A stretch of DNA of 64,000 nt from Microbulbifer sp. SAOS-129_SWC (GCF_039696035.1 NZ_CP155567.1:3219001-3283000), one strand, 5' to 3'; shown: positions 1 to 9,044, numbered from the stretch's first letter. Made by a program: numbers and translations. The notes: generated from the sequence alone by a model not told the origin.

Positions 1-219
1 CCAGCGGCTAACTTTCAAGAAGCTGCGATGTTGCCGAGGATCACATGGATTCACCGAGTATGGACGGGCCACATTGGACTGGATCAACAACTGAACAACT
101 GAAAGAAAGCCAATGAGTTATACGACCAATTACACGCATCATCTGAAAAACCGCAACCGACTTGGCTCCCACCAACCCACCTACCACCAAGAGCTTTATT
201 TCAAACGGTTACCATACAG
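1..219. other. Left edge, no gene assigned
   Basis: No convincing gene is visible. Two plus-strand frames are open from the window edge and both stop near position 102-103, so the extreme left could hold the last ~33 codons of a plus-strand gene that starts outside the window, convergent with the ligase gene. Neither short peptide was recognised. The rest is A+T-rich spacer. Confidence 0.3.
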
Positions 220-1689
220 TTAAAAAGTATTCTCAACAATCGGCCAAAAAGAACCGGTAAATGCAGCGCCCTCCGCCCAAAACCTTGGACCACGGAACAC
301 TTCAGGAGCACCAGCTTGTTGAAGTAAATATGCTGAACACAAGCCAACATAAAGCAACAGCACACCAAGAACCACCCCACCTGTAGCCAGGCTTTGGCAA
401 CTACTGGAACTGCCCTTCTGAAAGCCAATCTTGGGGACACCGACCTCGCTCACTCTACTAACACCCGTTACGCCACCAAATAGAAGGCCAGCAAACAAAA
501 AAAGCAAAGTCTGCGGGATAGGCATAACCACAACACCACTAAACAACGAGTAAATAGCAGCCGCTAGAACCGAAACCAGAAGCCCCGCATAAATGTTCTT
601 TTCACCAAAACGCTCGTCGTGACAAATACAGAATTTATGCGCCACATACAGAACACGAACCAGGGCAGCCACTGCAGCTATAGCCCCTATTGCCCCCCAC
701 TCATATATAAACTGCAGGAAGCTACTATGCGGATGCCCTTCATGACGGTGGAAGGAATGATAAGAAAATGCATCCTCGCCCTTACCAATGAAGAAGTTAG
801 ACCAATCCAATGCATCGATAAGCCTAGCCCAAATGGTAAGACGCCCGCTAGTATGTTCTCTAAGCACATCGGAACTAGGCCCTGAAAACTGAACGAACTG
901 ATTAATCGCGCAGTAAAAAGCAAAAGCCAACAATGCAACCAACCCCATCACCTGCAGATCTCTTCGCCACGGCTTCAAAACTAGATAAGCCAAAACTGCT
1001 GCACCGAGAAGCCCAACAAGCAACCCTCTTGCCCCACCACAAAATGCAAGCAGCAAATTAACAAACAAGAAAAAATAGGCTATTTTCTTAACATTGGTGC
1101 GCACAGCCCATATAGCGATAAGCGGAACCAGAAAGACTTGTATCTGGTTAAAAAAGCGATAGTGCTCAACACCGGGATATAGCAAAGCGGCATTTAATGA
1201 ATCCCCAACCGAAACCTCAAACACCAAAAATAGCAACGCTTTAAAAACCATCAATGCATGAAGGACCAAGACCCCGGTAATAACCCATGACGTCAACTGG
1301 TCACGAGCCATGAAAAAACCAGCGCAGAAAACACTCAACAACAGCAACCAATGCAAGCTGGCAAACAGCGAATGCGTAGGATTTTCCGAAAATAAACTAC
1401 TCAAAAAAACGGATACCAGAGAAACTCCCCACAAGTAAACTAACTGCCTATCCTGAAATAGCAGTGAAACTGACCGACGATATTCCCGAAAACAGAAACA
1501 CAAAGTAAACAGGCAGATCAACACAACCTGCATAACCCGCTTATGGTCGTAAGGCGTGACGGATAAGCTTAAATCGAAGGAGTTGAAGCTCACAAAAAAC
1601 CAAAACCAGCAAAGTAGAACTGACACCCACCCTAGAAACACAGGATGCTTTACCACTCCGCCCACTGCCTTGATGTTTGCATACACCAT
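220..1689 (-). CDS. O-antigen ligase family membrane protein; candidate pilin O-glycosyltransferase (TfpO/PglL type)
   Basis: A polytopic inner-membrane protein of about 489 residues with roughly a dozen hydrophobic segments. After a segment containing GGARGLLVGL comes a large periplasmic loop with RLTIWARL and, near residue 320, GHPHSSFLQFIYEWG, which matches the Wzy_C pattern shared by WaaL O-antigen ligases and PglL/TfpO pilin oligosaccharyltransferases. Such enzymes move an undecaprenyl-linked glycan to lipid A core or to a pilin Ser/Thr on the periplasmic face. The ATG at 1689 is preferred because GGTGG lies about 11 bases upstream; an upstream in-frame start at 1740 has no good ribosome site. 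It lies on the pilA strand, beyond the phosphoethanolamine transferase and the IS. In Pseudomonas and Acinetobacter tfpO sits just downstream of pilA, hence the pilin-glycosylation guess; an LPS ligase is the alternative. The gene is clearly more A+T-rich than the dcw genes, suggesting transfer. Confidence 0.75.
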   Translation of the reverse strand: MVYANIKAVGGVVKHPVFLGWVSVLLCWFWFFVSFNSFDLSLSVTPYDHKRVMQVVLICLFTLCFCFREYRRSVSLLFQDRQLVYLWGVSLVSVFLSSLFSENPTHSLFASLHWLLLLSVFCAGFFMARDQLTSWVITGVLVLHALMVFKALLFLVFEVSVGDSLNAALLYPGVEHYRFFNQIQVFLVPLIAIWAVRTNVKKIAYFFLFVNLLLAFCGGARGLLVGLLGAAVLAYLVLKPWRRDLQVMGLVALLAFAFYCAINQFVQFSGPSSDVLREHTSGRLTIWARLIDALDWSNFFIGKGEDAFSYHSFHRHEGHPHSSFLQFIYEWGAIGAIAAVAALVRVLYVAHKFCICHDERFGEKNIYAGLLVSVLAAAIYSLFSGVVVMPIPQTLLFLFAGLLFGGVTGVSRVSEVGVPKIGFQKGSSSSCQSLATGGVVLGVLLLYVGLCSAYLLQQAGAPEVFRGPRFWAEGAAFTGSFWPIVENTF

Positions 1690-1959
1690 TATCAATTCAT
1701 CCACCAATAAACTGCGGTGACAGCACACCGAGACAACCAATTAAAGCTTCATCGATCAGGAAAAGGACTAAAATACGGTCAATTAACTCCGCGGAACAAT
1801 CTACGCATTCTGGCCCAAGCAAAAAATATGACACAAAAAACTAGCCAGCCGTCAACCGATAATAAGACCCGAAAGCAACATCCGCCCAAAAAAAGTTATC
1901 ACCGTAAAGATAGCAACCATTAAAAACCATAAAACCTCGCCGAAACCTGCGTACTAGCT

Positions 1960-1988
1960 CTACGCGGTTTCAAGTAATAACTGCAATT
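1960..1988. repeat. Left IS30 end: target duplication CTA plus inverted repeat
   Basis: CTA at 1960-1962 is the target-site copy and 1963-1988 is the left terminal inverted repeat. It differs from the right end at four positions: three adjacent bases after GCGGTTTC and one base before TGCAATT. Confidence 0.88.
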
Positions 1989-3045
1989 TCTTCATGCAGC
2001 GAGCAAATCGTCCCGCCGCCCCATAAATAGCTCATTTGGCGATCGTCCACCCCTGGTCGCTCTTGGTCTGCTGTTCAGGCGGTCCATGACAAACTGAACC
2101 TGCTCATCCGATACCGTACTGAAGTCCGTTCCCTTCGGGAAATATTGCCGAATAAGACCATTGGTATTTTCATTGATTCCACGCTCCCATGATGCATAGG
2201 GATGGGCAAAGTAAATATCCGCCTCCAGTCCTTTCGCGATCTCTTCATGACCGGCAAACTCAAGGCCATTGTCGAACGTGATTGTTTTGACTTTCTCCTT
2301 AAGGTGTACCATATGCGCAACCGCTGCAGCGGCGAGCAAGTCGGCTCTCTTGCCCGTCAGCAACACAATGACCGTATACAGCGATTTGCGCTCTACCAGG
2401 GTCAATAGCGCACCTTTGCGGCCTTTGCCGATGACTGTATCGCCTTCCCAGTCGCCAATTCGGTTACCCAGGTCAACAACCTCAGGGCGTTCATCAATAC
2501 TCACTCTGTTCTTGATCTTGCCGCGTTGATCGTTGCTGCCGTAACGCTTGCGGTAGGGCTTTGACGCTACTCGCAGATGCGTATACAAATCGCCGCCATG
2601 AGCCTTGTCGGCATAGATCAGCTGATAAATTGTCTCATGATGTAAGGAAATACCCGTACACCGTTTCAGATAATCTGCTACCTGCTGCGGGCTTAACTCC
2701 TGCCGGAGCAGCGTTTCAATCTGATCACGTACCTCGTCCGTCACCTTCCGAGCCTTGTGGGCCCCATACCGTCTAACATTCGACAGCTTTTGAGCTTGCC
2801 CGGGCCGGTACCCTCGTAGCCCTTTGTTGCGACGCAGCTCTCGACAGATCGTAGAGGGATGCCTTTCCAGAAGTTCGGCAATCTCTATTTGCGAGTGCCC
2901 GGCTTTCTTCAGACTATAAATCTGGTATCGTTCGTTCTCGGTCAGCTGGTTGTAGCTCATCAGTGCTTTTCTCTTGGCGGGGAGAAGCGCCGACTCTACC
3001 AGCTGGCCTCTCTCTTACCAATTGCACTTATTATCCGAAACCGCG
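1963..3045 (-). mobile_element. Complete IS30-family insertion sequence, 1083 bp
   Basis: One transposase gene is flanked by imperfect 26-bp inverted repeats. The left arm (1963-1988) begins CGCGGTTTC and ends TGCAATT; the right arm (3020-3045) read inward matches at 22 of 26 positions. A 3-bp direct repeat CTA lies outside each end (1960-1962 and 3046-3048), the short duplication expected for IS30-family elements. Length, ends and an undamaged transposase suggest a recent, probably still mobile insertion. The right-hand CTA is also the stop codon of the adjacent phosphoethanolamine transferase gene. Confidence 0.93.
1992..2960 (-). CDS. IS30-family DDE transposase
   Basis: A 322-residue protein, the normal length for the family. 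An N-terminal helix-turn-helix (about residues 5-50, containing HPSTICRELRRN) would bind the element's ends. The catalytic core shows D174 (in WEGDTVIGKG), D230 (in TFDNG) and E264 (in GINENTNGLIRQYFPKG); the 33 residues between D230 and E264 are as expected for IS30 transposases. The reading frame is intact, so the element may be active. The gene points the same way as pilA and the phosphoethanolamine transferase gene. An internal ORF on the same strand (2075-2320) is a frame shadow. Confidence 0.96.
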   Translation of the reverse strand: MSYNQLTENERYQIYSLKKAGHSQIEIAELLERHPSTICRELRRNKGLRGYRPGQAQKLSNVRRYGAHKARKVTDEVRDQIETLLRQELSPQQVADYLKRCTGISLHHETIYQLIYADKAHGGDLYTHLRVASKPYRKRYGSNDQRGKIKNRVSIDERPEVVDLGNRIGDWEGDTVIGKGRKGALLTLVERKSLYTVIVLLTGKRADLLAAAAVAHMVHLKEKVKTITFDNGLEFAGHEEIAKGLEADIYFAHPYASWERGINENTNGLIRQYFPKGTDFSTVSDEQVQFVMDRLNSRPRATRGGRSPNELFMGRRDDLLAA

Positions 3046-3048
3046 CTA
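3020..3048. repeat. Right IS30 end: inverted repeat plus target duplication CTA
   Basis: The right terminal inverted repeat is 3020-3045 and the CTA copy is 3046-3048. Read on the minus strand this CTA is TAG, the stop codon of the upstream gene. Confidence 0.88.
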
Positions 3049-4845
3049 TATTTTTTCACAGCTTTCAGCCGCAAACTCTTTATCATAATCATACTTTACA
3101 TACCCCTGTGCAGTGACAGTACGGGAGCTAGCATGATAAGCATCCTCAATAAAACTATTGAACGGCTTTGCACGCTCAAACCCCCCAGTATCCAATATGG
3201 TTTCAAAAAAATCTCCCGCATATAGTGGCTTTTCTCTATTTTCTGAAACAGCTTCCTTCACATGCGGCCGGCGAGATAAAAAGGAATCGGAGACCCAAAA
3301 TACTACAGGGATATGAAAATTATAGGCCGAGTCAAACCCATGCCCACTCACAGCGCACCCCAAGTCGAAAAGCGTTTGACCATGATCTGACAGGTACCAC
3401 ATTGCAGATACTGAACTTTTCCTTTCACCCTCAAGCTTCAGAGCATCAATAACGGAACTCAAAACAAAATCAGTGTAACGAACACTGTTATCGTATGCAT
3501 TTTGAAGCACCTCTTTCTGGCTTTTATCGAATAGGTTTCCCGTTTCATTTCGAGGCGGAACCGGCTTAAAGTAGGAGAAATCCTCAGGGTATCTGTAATG
3601 GTAGGGGAAGTGACTACCTAGCGTATGAATGATGATGAGCTTTTTTTTCGGTTTTGATTCTTTAACTATTTTCTTAAGCTCACCGAGAACAACTGAATCG
3701 TAGACACCACGAATTTGATAAGCGCCCTCATTCAGGTACAAAGTCCTATCTGCCAGACTAGCATAGACCCCCACCATCGTATCGTGAGTCCCAACCGGCA
3801 TCTGAGTTGACAACCAATATACTTTGAAACCGGCTCGTTTAAAATCGGTGATCCAGCTCCGCTTTAGACGTGATACCGACAGGTCATCAACACTGGTCTT
3901 ACTCAGAATCGCCGGCACTGCTGTTCTAGTTGCGGCGGAAACGGAGATTGCATTGGTAAAGGTAAACAGATTCGCCTGCTTCGCCAGTAACGGATTTGTG
4001 TCTCGCGTATAGCCATTGATAGACCATCGATCGGCACGAGAGGACTCACCAATGACAACAACATAGGTTTCATTCTCTGCCATCGCATCTCTATTAAGCC
4101 CAGAATTGAGGGAGGCCACCTGCCTGGCAGAATTTTCGAGAATATTCAGCTCTTGGAAATACTGAACAAATCTTAAAACAAGCCCAAATGGGTATGACTT
4201 CACATATTCATCCAAGCCGTAGCCAAACTGTTTGGCGACAAAAATATCCTTCCGCTCATTCGGACTATCTGCTTTATCAACCGAGCTCGCCTGCACACTC
4301 TGGTTTGAAACTGTACTAACTACAAGCACGCCGGCGGATATAGAGAGGAGCCACCAGCGGCTCCTGTGCTTCCACCCGACGCCGGACCGGAGCAACATCA
4401 CAAGCACTATCATCAATACGACGAGATAGCCGAGAAGCCAAAAGAGATTTCCCCAACCGCCGATATAACCAAGGGCTTCACCGTAATTTGTCTCAGTAAT
4501 AATCGCCAGTATATGTGCGGACGACGGCACGCCATATCGATGGATGTAGATTAGCTCCAGCGGCAACCAGCAGAAAAAGGGCAGATGCAGCAGCATCCAG
4601 AAGCCAAAGCGACCAACAAGAGCCAACAAAATCAATTCAAAAACAACAACCGGAAGAAATGGGTGGGCCAACATGACCACATCCAGGCAATCCCAAATAA
4701 AGAAAACCGGCTCTTCAAAAAAATTGACGAGATGCACATGTAATTTAAGGAAATAGGCTATATTTGGTAACAGTAAGGCGACAAAAAACAAAAGCCCGAG
4801 CAATACCTGCAGCCTTCGATTCAAGCCCAGTAGAAAAAAACGCAT
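3046..4845 (-). CDS. Phosphoethanolamine transferase-like protein (EptA/CptA/PptA superfamily)
   Basis: A 599-residue inner-membrane enzyme with about five N-terminal transmembrane segments (residues ~12-190) and a periplasmic alkaline-phosphatase-fold domain. Visible active-site elements are E267 in VVVIGESSRADR, a candidate nucleophile Thr306/Thr308 in SAATRTAVPA, H407/H412 in HTLGSHFPYHYRYP, D487-H488 in SDHGQ, and H502 or H511. The family moves phosphoethanolamine from phosphatidylethanolamine to lipid A (EptA), LPS core (CptA/OpgE) or pilin (Neisseria PptA). Lying just downstream of pilA and near a possible pilin glycosyltransferase, pilin is a reasonable substrate, but lipid A or core modification is equally compatible with the sequence. 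The stop codon coincides with the IS30 target duplication, so the protein is unchanged by the insertion. Composition is A+T-rich relative to the rest of the window. Confidence 0.85.
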   Translation of the reverse strand: MRFFLLGLNRRLQVLLGLLFFVALLLPNIAYFLKLHVHLVNFFEEPVFFIWDCLDVVMLAHPFLPVVVFELILLALVGRFGFWMLLHLPFFCWLPLELIYIHRYGVPSSAHILAIITETNYGEALGYIGGWGNLFWLLGYLVVLMIVLVMLLRSGVGWKHRSRWWLLSISAGVLVVSTVSNQSVQASSVDKADSPNERKDIFVAKQFGYGLDEYVKSYPFGLVLRFVQYFQELNILENSARQVASLNSGLNRDAMAENETYVVVIGESSRADRWSINGYTRDTNPLLAKQANLFTFTNAISVSAATRTAVPAILSKTSVDDLSVSRLKRSWITDFKRAGFKVYWLSTQMPVGTHDTMVGVYASLADRTLYLNEGAYQIRGVYDSVVLGELKKIVKESKPKKKLIIIHTLGSHFPYHYRYPEDFSYFKPVPPRNETGNLFDKSQKEVLQNAYDNSVRYTDFVLSSVIDALKLEGERKSSVSAMWYLSDHGQTLFDLGCAVSGHGFDSAYNFHIPVVFWVSDSFLSRRPHVKEAVSENREKPLYAGDFFETILDTGGFERAKPFNSFIEDAYHASSRTVTAQGYVKYDYDKEFAAESCEKI

Positions 4846-5046
4846 AACCTCATCCGAATCTAAGCGGGGCGGTATCTCGCAGAGTGTACAGCCACTTTGA
4901 GCATCAATATAGAGCTGCCAACATCCCTACCTTACCCATATAGAATTACCACAGGTAGATTCTTGCTTTAACTTGGGAAATTGCTAACGAAGAGATACTG
5001 ACAATTTGCGGGTATCGCTGTAGCCGCCATTTTTTTCAGGCAAAGA

Positions 5047-5069
5047 AAAGGCGGGCAATGCCCGCCTTT
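5047..5069 (-). terminator. Rho-independent terminator of pilA
   Basis: A 10-bp stem (AAAGGCGGGC with GCCCGCCTTT) and a 3-base loop, followed on the minus strand by TCTTTG. It lies 25 bases beyond the pilA stop and would separate the abundant pilin mRNA from the gene downstream. Confidence 0.85.
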
Positions 5070-5093
5070 CCAAATCTGCCTAGCAGCGCTCCA

Positions 5094-5558
5094 TTAGGTG
5101 GAACGGCACTCGGACGGGAAGAACTTGGCAGCATTCGAGTCGCCGACCGCGCACTTCCAGCCCAGCGGGCCATTATAGGACGCAGTGATTGCAGTGGTTC
5201 CATCACCCTGCATCGGTGAAAATGAAATGCTAGTAGCATCCAAAGTGGCATCGTTAGTGCCCTGGATAGCCACAGTAATCACACCATTGGCCGCTACAGC
5301 TACGCTCTCAACGTATTTGGAAGTAAGAGCAGTCGAAGCATCCAGGCCAGCTTCTGCATTAGTCGTCGGCAGGGTGCCTGTAGACTGATACGCTTCCGCT
5401 ACTGCGGATTTGGCCTGCGCAGCAAAGCCCAATACTTCGCTCATCTTGGCGCGCTTGGTGTAATCAGAGTAAGCCGGCAGCGCTACCGCAGCCAGAATAC
5501 CGATGATCGCAACCACGATCATCAATTCAATAAGAGTAAAACCCTGTTGCTTTTTCAT
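5094..5558 (-). CDS. pilA: Type IV major pilin PilA
   Basis: A 154-residue type IVa prepilin. The leader MKKQQG is followed by the conserved [20 protein letters not shown] helix, with cleavage and N-methylation before Phe7 by PilD and Glu5 in the mature protein. Two C-terminal cysteines (C136 and C151) would close the D-region disulfide loop. The protein ends Cys-Arg-Ser-Thr, leaving an exposed hydroxyl tail after the last Cys; in P. aeruginosa group I pilins the C-terminal Ser in this place is glycosylated by TfpO. The start at 5558 is chosen because GGAG lies about 10 bases upstream and it gives a normal short leader; a start five codons earlier lacks a ribosome site. It is divergent from pilBCD and followed by its own terminator. 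A sigma54-type promoter lies upstream. Confidence 0.95.
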   Translation of the reverse strand: MKKQQGFTLIELMIVVAIIGILAAVALPAYSDYTKRAKMSEVLGFAAQAKSAVAEAYQSTGTLPTTNAEAGLDASTALTSKYVESVAVAANGVITVAIQGTNDATLDATSISFSPMQGDGTTAITASYNGPLGWKCAVGDSNAAKFFPSECRST

Positions 5559-5637
5559 TGTAACCGTCTCCATACAGACTTTTTGGTTTGGTTAACCCCG
5601 AAACGGAACGCATTCCGTGAGGAAGTCGCCGAACAAG

Positions 5638-5655
5638 ATACAAGGTTTGTGCCAA
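5638..5655 (-). promoter_or_regulatory. Candidate sigma54 promoter of pilA
   Basis: The minus strand reads TTGGCAC, five bases, then TTGTAT. This fits the -24/-12 pattern TGGCAC-N5-TTGCW except for T in place of C in the -12 GC. It would start transcription near 5628, giving a ~70-base leader before pilA. Sigma54 plus PilR control of pilA is established in Pseudomonas; its use here is inferred. Confidence 0.6.
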
Positions 5656-5975
5656 CTCTGGCAAGCGCGGAACTCAACCCGCACCACACAAATGGGAGGA
5701 AAGTCATACTCTTAAGACCGCCTATTTTTTGAGCTGCGGAAAATCATGACAGTCTCCAACAACCATTGACAAAAAACGTCACTTTCTGCCGGCAACTTCT
5801 TTTATAATTAGCTCACAACTTTTCGAGTTGATCCCCTTAAGTATTTGGCTCTACTGGGGTATTTCGATATATTTGGCCACTTGCTGAGCATATATATCGC
5901 CGGTCCTGCCCTGACAGATAGGTAGGAAACCTACCGGCGCTGGCATTATTTGAATAACTTTTAGCGCGGTTCCCC
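5656..5975. other. pilA/pilB divergent intergenic region
   Basis: No gene. It would contain upstream activator sites for the pilA promoter and the pilBCD promoter. A TATAAT at 5803-5808 on the plus strand is a possible -10 for pilB, but no -35 lies at a normal distance: the nearest TTGACA, at 5766, leaves a 31-base spacer. Near the pilB start CGCCGGT (5898) and ACCGGCG (5933) form an imperfect inverted repeat enclosing the smaller palindrome GGTAGG-AAA-CCTACC (5921-5935). Confidence 0.5.
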
Positions 5976-7688
5976 ATGAGCAGCACTCCCCTGAGCGGGC
6001 TGGCCAAACGACTGGTCGCCGATCAAATTCTGGACGAGGCCACGGCCGTTTCGGCCTCCAAGGCCGCCCGCCGTGAAAACCAGACCTTCGCCCAGCATGC
6101 CGTCGAGGCCAAGCTGATCAAGAGCCGCGAGTTGGCTAGTATCGCCTCCCTGGCATTCGGCTCACCGCTGTTCGATCTGGGCAGCTACAACTTTGAACTG
6201 ATCCCGCGCGACATTCTTGATGAAAAATTAATCAGCAAGCATTTTGCGCTGCCTCTCTATAAGCGGGGCAACCGGCTATTTGTCGCGGTGGCCGATCCGA
6301 CCAACCTCGCGGGTCTGGACGAGATCAATTTCAATACCGGCCTCAATACCGATGCGGTGCTGGTGGAGGCCGACAAGCTGGCCAAGGCCATCGACAGCTA
6401 TCTATCCGATAACGGCGATATGGGCAGCGGCCTCGAGGGCATGGACGACGAGGATCTCGATGGCCTTGAAGTGGGTGCAGATGATTCCGACCGGCAGCAG
6501 GATGATGATCCCGGCGGCGATGAGGCCCCGGTTGTCCGTTTCGTGAACAAGGTGCTGCTGGATGCGATCCGTACCGGAGCATCGGATATCCACTTCGAAC
6601 CCTATGAGAAGAGCTACCGGGTGCGCCTGCGCACTGATGGCGTACTGCACGAAGTGGCCAAACCACCGATTCAGTTGGCAGCACGTATCTCCGCGCGCTT
6701 GAAGGTCATGTCCAAGATGGATATTTCCGAGCGCCGGGTCCCCCAGGATGGCCGTATCAAGATGAAGTTGTCCAAGACCAAGGCCATCGACTTCCGGGTC
6801 AACAGCCTGCCGACGCTGTGGGGAGAGAAAATCGTACTGCGGATTCTCGATCCCTCCTCGGCCAAACTCGGGATCGATGCGCTTGGCTACGAGGATGAGC
6901 AGAAAAAGATCTATATGGATGCCCTGGCCCAACCACAGGGGATGATCCTCGTCACCGGGCCCACCGGTTCCGGCAAAACGGTTTCGCTCTATACCGGCCT
7001 GAATATCCTCAACACCCCCGAGCGCAATATCTCCACCGCGGAGGATCCGGTGGAAATCAACCTGGAGGGTATCAACCAGGTCAACGTCTCCAACAAGGTG
7101 GGGCTCAACTTCGCCGAGGCGTTACGCTCTTTCCTGCGTCAGGACCCGGATATCGTCATGGTTGGTGAGATTCGTGACCTGGAGACGGCGGAAATCGCCA
7201 TCAAGGCGGCGCAGACCGGCCACCTGGTTTTATCCACACTGCACACCAACTCTGCACCGGAGACATTGACCCGTCTGATGAATATGGGCGTGCCCACGTT
7301 CAACATCGCCACCTCCGTCAGCGTGATCATCGCCCAGCGACTGGCACGACGCCTGTGTAACGAGTGCAAAAAACCGGTCAACCTGCCGGATGAAGTGCTG
7401 GAGGAAGAGGGATTTGATGCGGTCACCATTGACCGCAAGGAGTGGAAAATATACCAGCCCGTGGGCTGTGAGCACTGCTCCAAGGGTTACAAGGGGCGAG
7501 TGGGTGTGTATGAAGTGGTTCGCATCACCGATGGCATCTCAAGAATTATAATGGAAGGGGGCAATTCTATTCAGATTGCCGACCAGGCTCGCGTCGAAGG
7601 GTTTAACAACCTGCGCACCTCGGCATTACGCAAGGTCGTAGGCGGTATTACCAGCCTGGAAGAAGCGAACCGGGTAACCAAAGACTAA
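5976..7688 (+). CDS. pilB: Type IV pilus assembly ATPase PilB
   Basis: A 570-residue cytoplasmic hexameric ATPase that drives pilus extension through PilC. The N-terminal MshEN/GSPII_E-type domain spans about residues 1-140, followed by an acidic linker rich in Asp (residues ~147-184). The core has Walker A GPTGSGKT at 328-335, the Walker B/Asp-box segment DPDIVMVGEIRD at 390-401, and the tetracysteine zinc site C461/C464/C498/C501. Length and motifs match PilB rather than the retraction ATPase PilT, which lacks the zinc site. First gene of the plus-strand pilBCD group. Confidence 0.97.
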   Translation: MSSTPLSGLAKRLVADQILDEATAVSASKAARRENQTFAQHAVEAKLIKSRELASIASLAFGSPLFDLGSYNFELIPRDILDEKLISKHFALPLYKRGNRLFVAVADPTNLAGLDEINFNTGLNTDAVLVEADKLAKAIDSYLSDNGDMGSGLEGMDDEDLDGLEVGADDSDRQQDDDPGGDEAPVVRFVNKVLLDAIRTGASDIHFEPYEKSYRVRLRTDGVLHEVAKPPIQLAARISARLKVMSKMDISERRVPQDGRIKMKLSKTKAIDFRVNSLPTLWGEKIVLRILDPSSAKLGIDALGYEDEQKKIYMDALAQPQGMILVTGPTGSGKTVSLYTGLNILNTPERNISTAEDPVEINLEGINQVNVSNKVGLNFAEALRSFLRQDPDIVMVGEIRDLETAEIAIKAAQTGHLVLSTLHTNSAPETLTRLMNMGVPTFNIATSVSVIIAQRLARRLCNECKKPVNLPDEVLEEEGFDAVTIDRKEWKIYQPVGCEHCSKGYKGRVGVYEVVRITDGISRIIMEGGNSIQIADQARVEGFNNLRTSALRKVVGGITSLEEANRVTKD

Positions 7689-7813
7689 TTTGAAGCTCGT
7701 GGAGTCTTTGGGCTCCACGCCCCCAGAATTCCGACCCGCACCGGGATGATGAAATAACAGCAATGGTTTAAAGCGGCGATCGATCCGCGACAATAAATAA
7801 CGGGAATACAACC

Positions 7814-9025
7814 ATGGCCAATGCCGCAGCAGTCGCATACGTCTACAAGGGAGTGGACACCAAAGGCAAAAAGGTCGAGGGAGAGATCAACGGTACCAGC
7901 CCCGCACTGGTCAAGGCGCAACTGCGCAAACAGGGCATAATCGCCAACCGGGTACAGAAGAAGCCCAAACCACTTTTTGGTGGCAAAAAGAAAGTCAAGC
8001 CCGCCGATATCGCCATCTTTACCCGCCAACTGGCTACGATGATGAAGGCGGGCGTACCGCTGGTGCAGAGTTTTGAAATCGTCGCCGACGGACTCGACAA
8101 TCAGGGCGTTAAAGAACTTGTCTTGAAAATTCGCGACGAAGTCGCCTCGGGTACGGCGTTTGCCGATGCGTTGCGTAAACATCCGCTCTATTTTGATGAT
8201 CTATTCTGTAACTTGGTGGCCTCTGGTGAGCAATCCGGTGCATTGGAAACGATGCTCGATCGTATTGCTACCTACAAAGAAAAAACAGAAGCGCTCAAGT
8301 CCAAAATCAAAAAAGCGATGACCTATCCGATCGCAGTGATTGTGGTCGCGATAGTTGTCACCTCTATCCTATTGATCAAGGTGGTTCCACAGTTTGCGGA
8401 GACGTTCTCCAGTTTCGGCGCCCAACTGCCGGCCTTCACCCTGTTTGTCGTTGGACTTTCAGAGTGGATGCAGGCCAACTGGTTTATTGCGCTGATCTGT
8501 GTAGTCTTCGGTATTGGCGGCCTTGTCGAAGCGAAGAAACGCAACCGGAAAGTAGCCGACTTCTTTGACCGCATGATCCTTAAAATGCCGATTGTTGGCA
8601 TAATCAATTACAACTCGATTGCAGCCAGGTTCGGTCGTACGCTTTCAACAACCTTTGCTGCCGGTGTGCCGCTGATCGATGCTCTCAAGTCAGTCGCCGG
8701 CGCTACCGGCAATGTGATTTACGAAGAAGCAACCCTGAAAATCCGCGACTCCGTGGCTACTGGCATCCCGTTGAATGCCGCTATGCGCCATTCCGGTCTA
8801 TATCCAACCATGCTGATTCAGATGGCGGCGATCGGCGAAGAATCCGGCGCGCTCGATGAGATGCTCGGCAAGGCTGCCGACTTCTACGAAGACGCGGTCG
8901 ACAACATGGTCGACAACCTGACTACCCTGCTGGAACCCATGATCATGGCTGTACTGGGTATTCTGGTCGGTGGCCTGATGATTGCCATGTACCTGCCCAT
9001 TTTCCAGCTGGGCAACGTTGTATAA
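7814..9025 (+). CDS. pilC: Type IV pilus inner-membrane platform protein PilC
   Basis: A 403-residue GspF/PilC-family protein with two repeated cytoplasmic T2SSF domains (about residues 70-195 and 275-395) separated by membrane segments; the paired KxGVPLxxxF-like motifs KAGVPLVQSF and AAGVPLIDAL mark each domain start. It couples PilB ATP hydrolysis to pilin insertion at the fibre base. It lies 125 bases after pilB and 19 bases before pilD, so co-transcription with pilD is likely. Confidence 0.97.
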   Translation: MANAAAVAYVYKGVDTKGKKVEGEINGTSPALVKAQLRKQGIIANRVQKKPKPLFGGKKKVKPADIAIFTRQLATMMKAGVPLVQSFEIVADGLDNQGVKELVLKIRDEVASGTAFADALRKHPLYFDDLFCNLVASGEQSGALETMLDRIATYKEKTEALKSKIKKAMTYPIAVIVVAIVVTSILLIKVVPQFAETFSSFGAQLPAFTLFVVGLSEWMQANWFIALICVVFGIGGLVEAKKRNRKVADFFDRMILKMPIVGIINYNSIAARFGRTLSTTFAAGVPLIDALKSVAGATGNVIYEEATLKIRDSVATGIPLNAAMRHSGLYPTMLIQMAAIGEESGALDEMLGKAADFYEDAVDNMVDNLTTLLEPMIMAVLGILVGGLMIAMYLPIFQLGNVV

Positions 9026-9044
9026 ACCACGTATAAAAAAGAAT

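Noticed and set aside
5766..5808. TTGACA (5766) with TATAAT (5803) as a pilB promoter
   Set aside because: The 31-base spacer is far too long; only the TATAAT is kept as a weak candidate.
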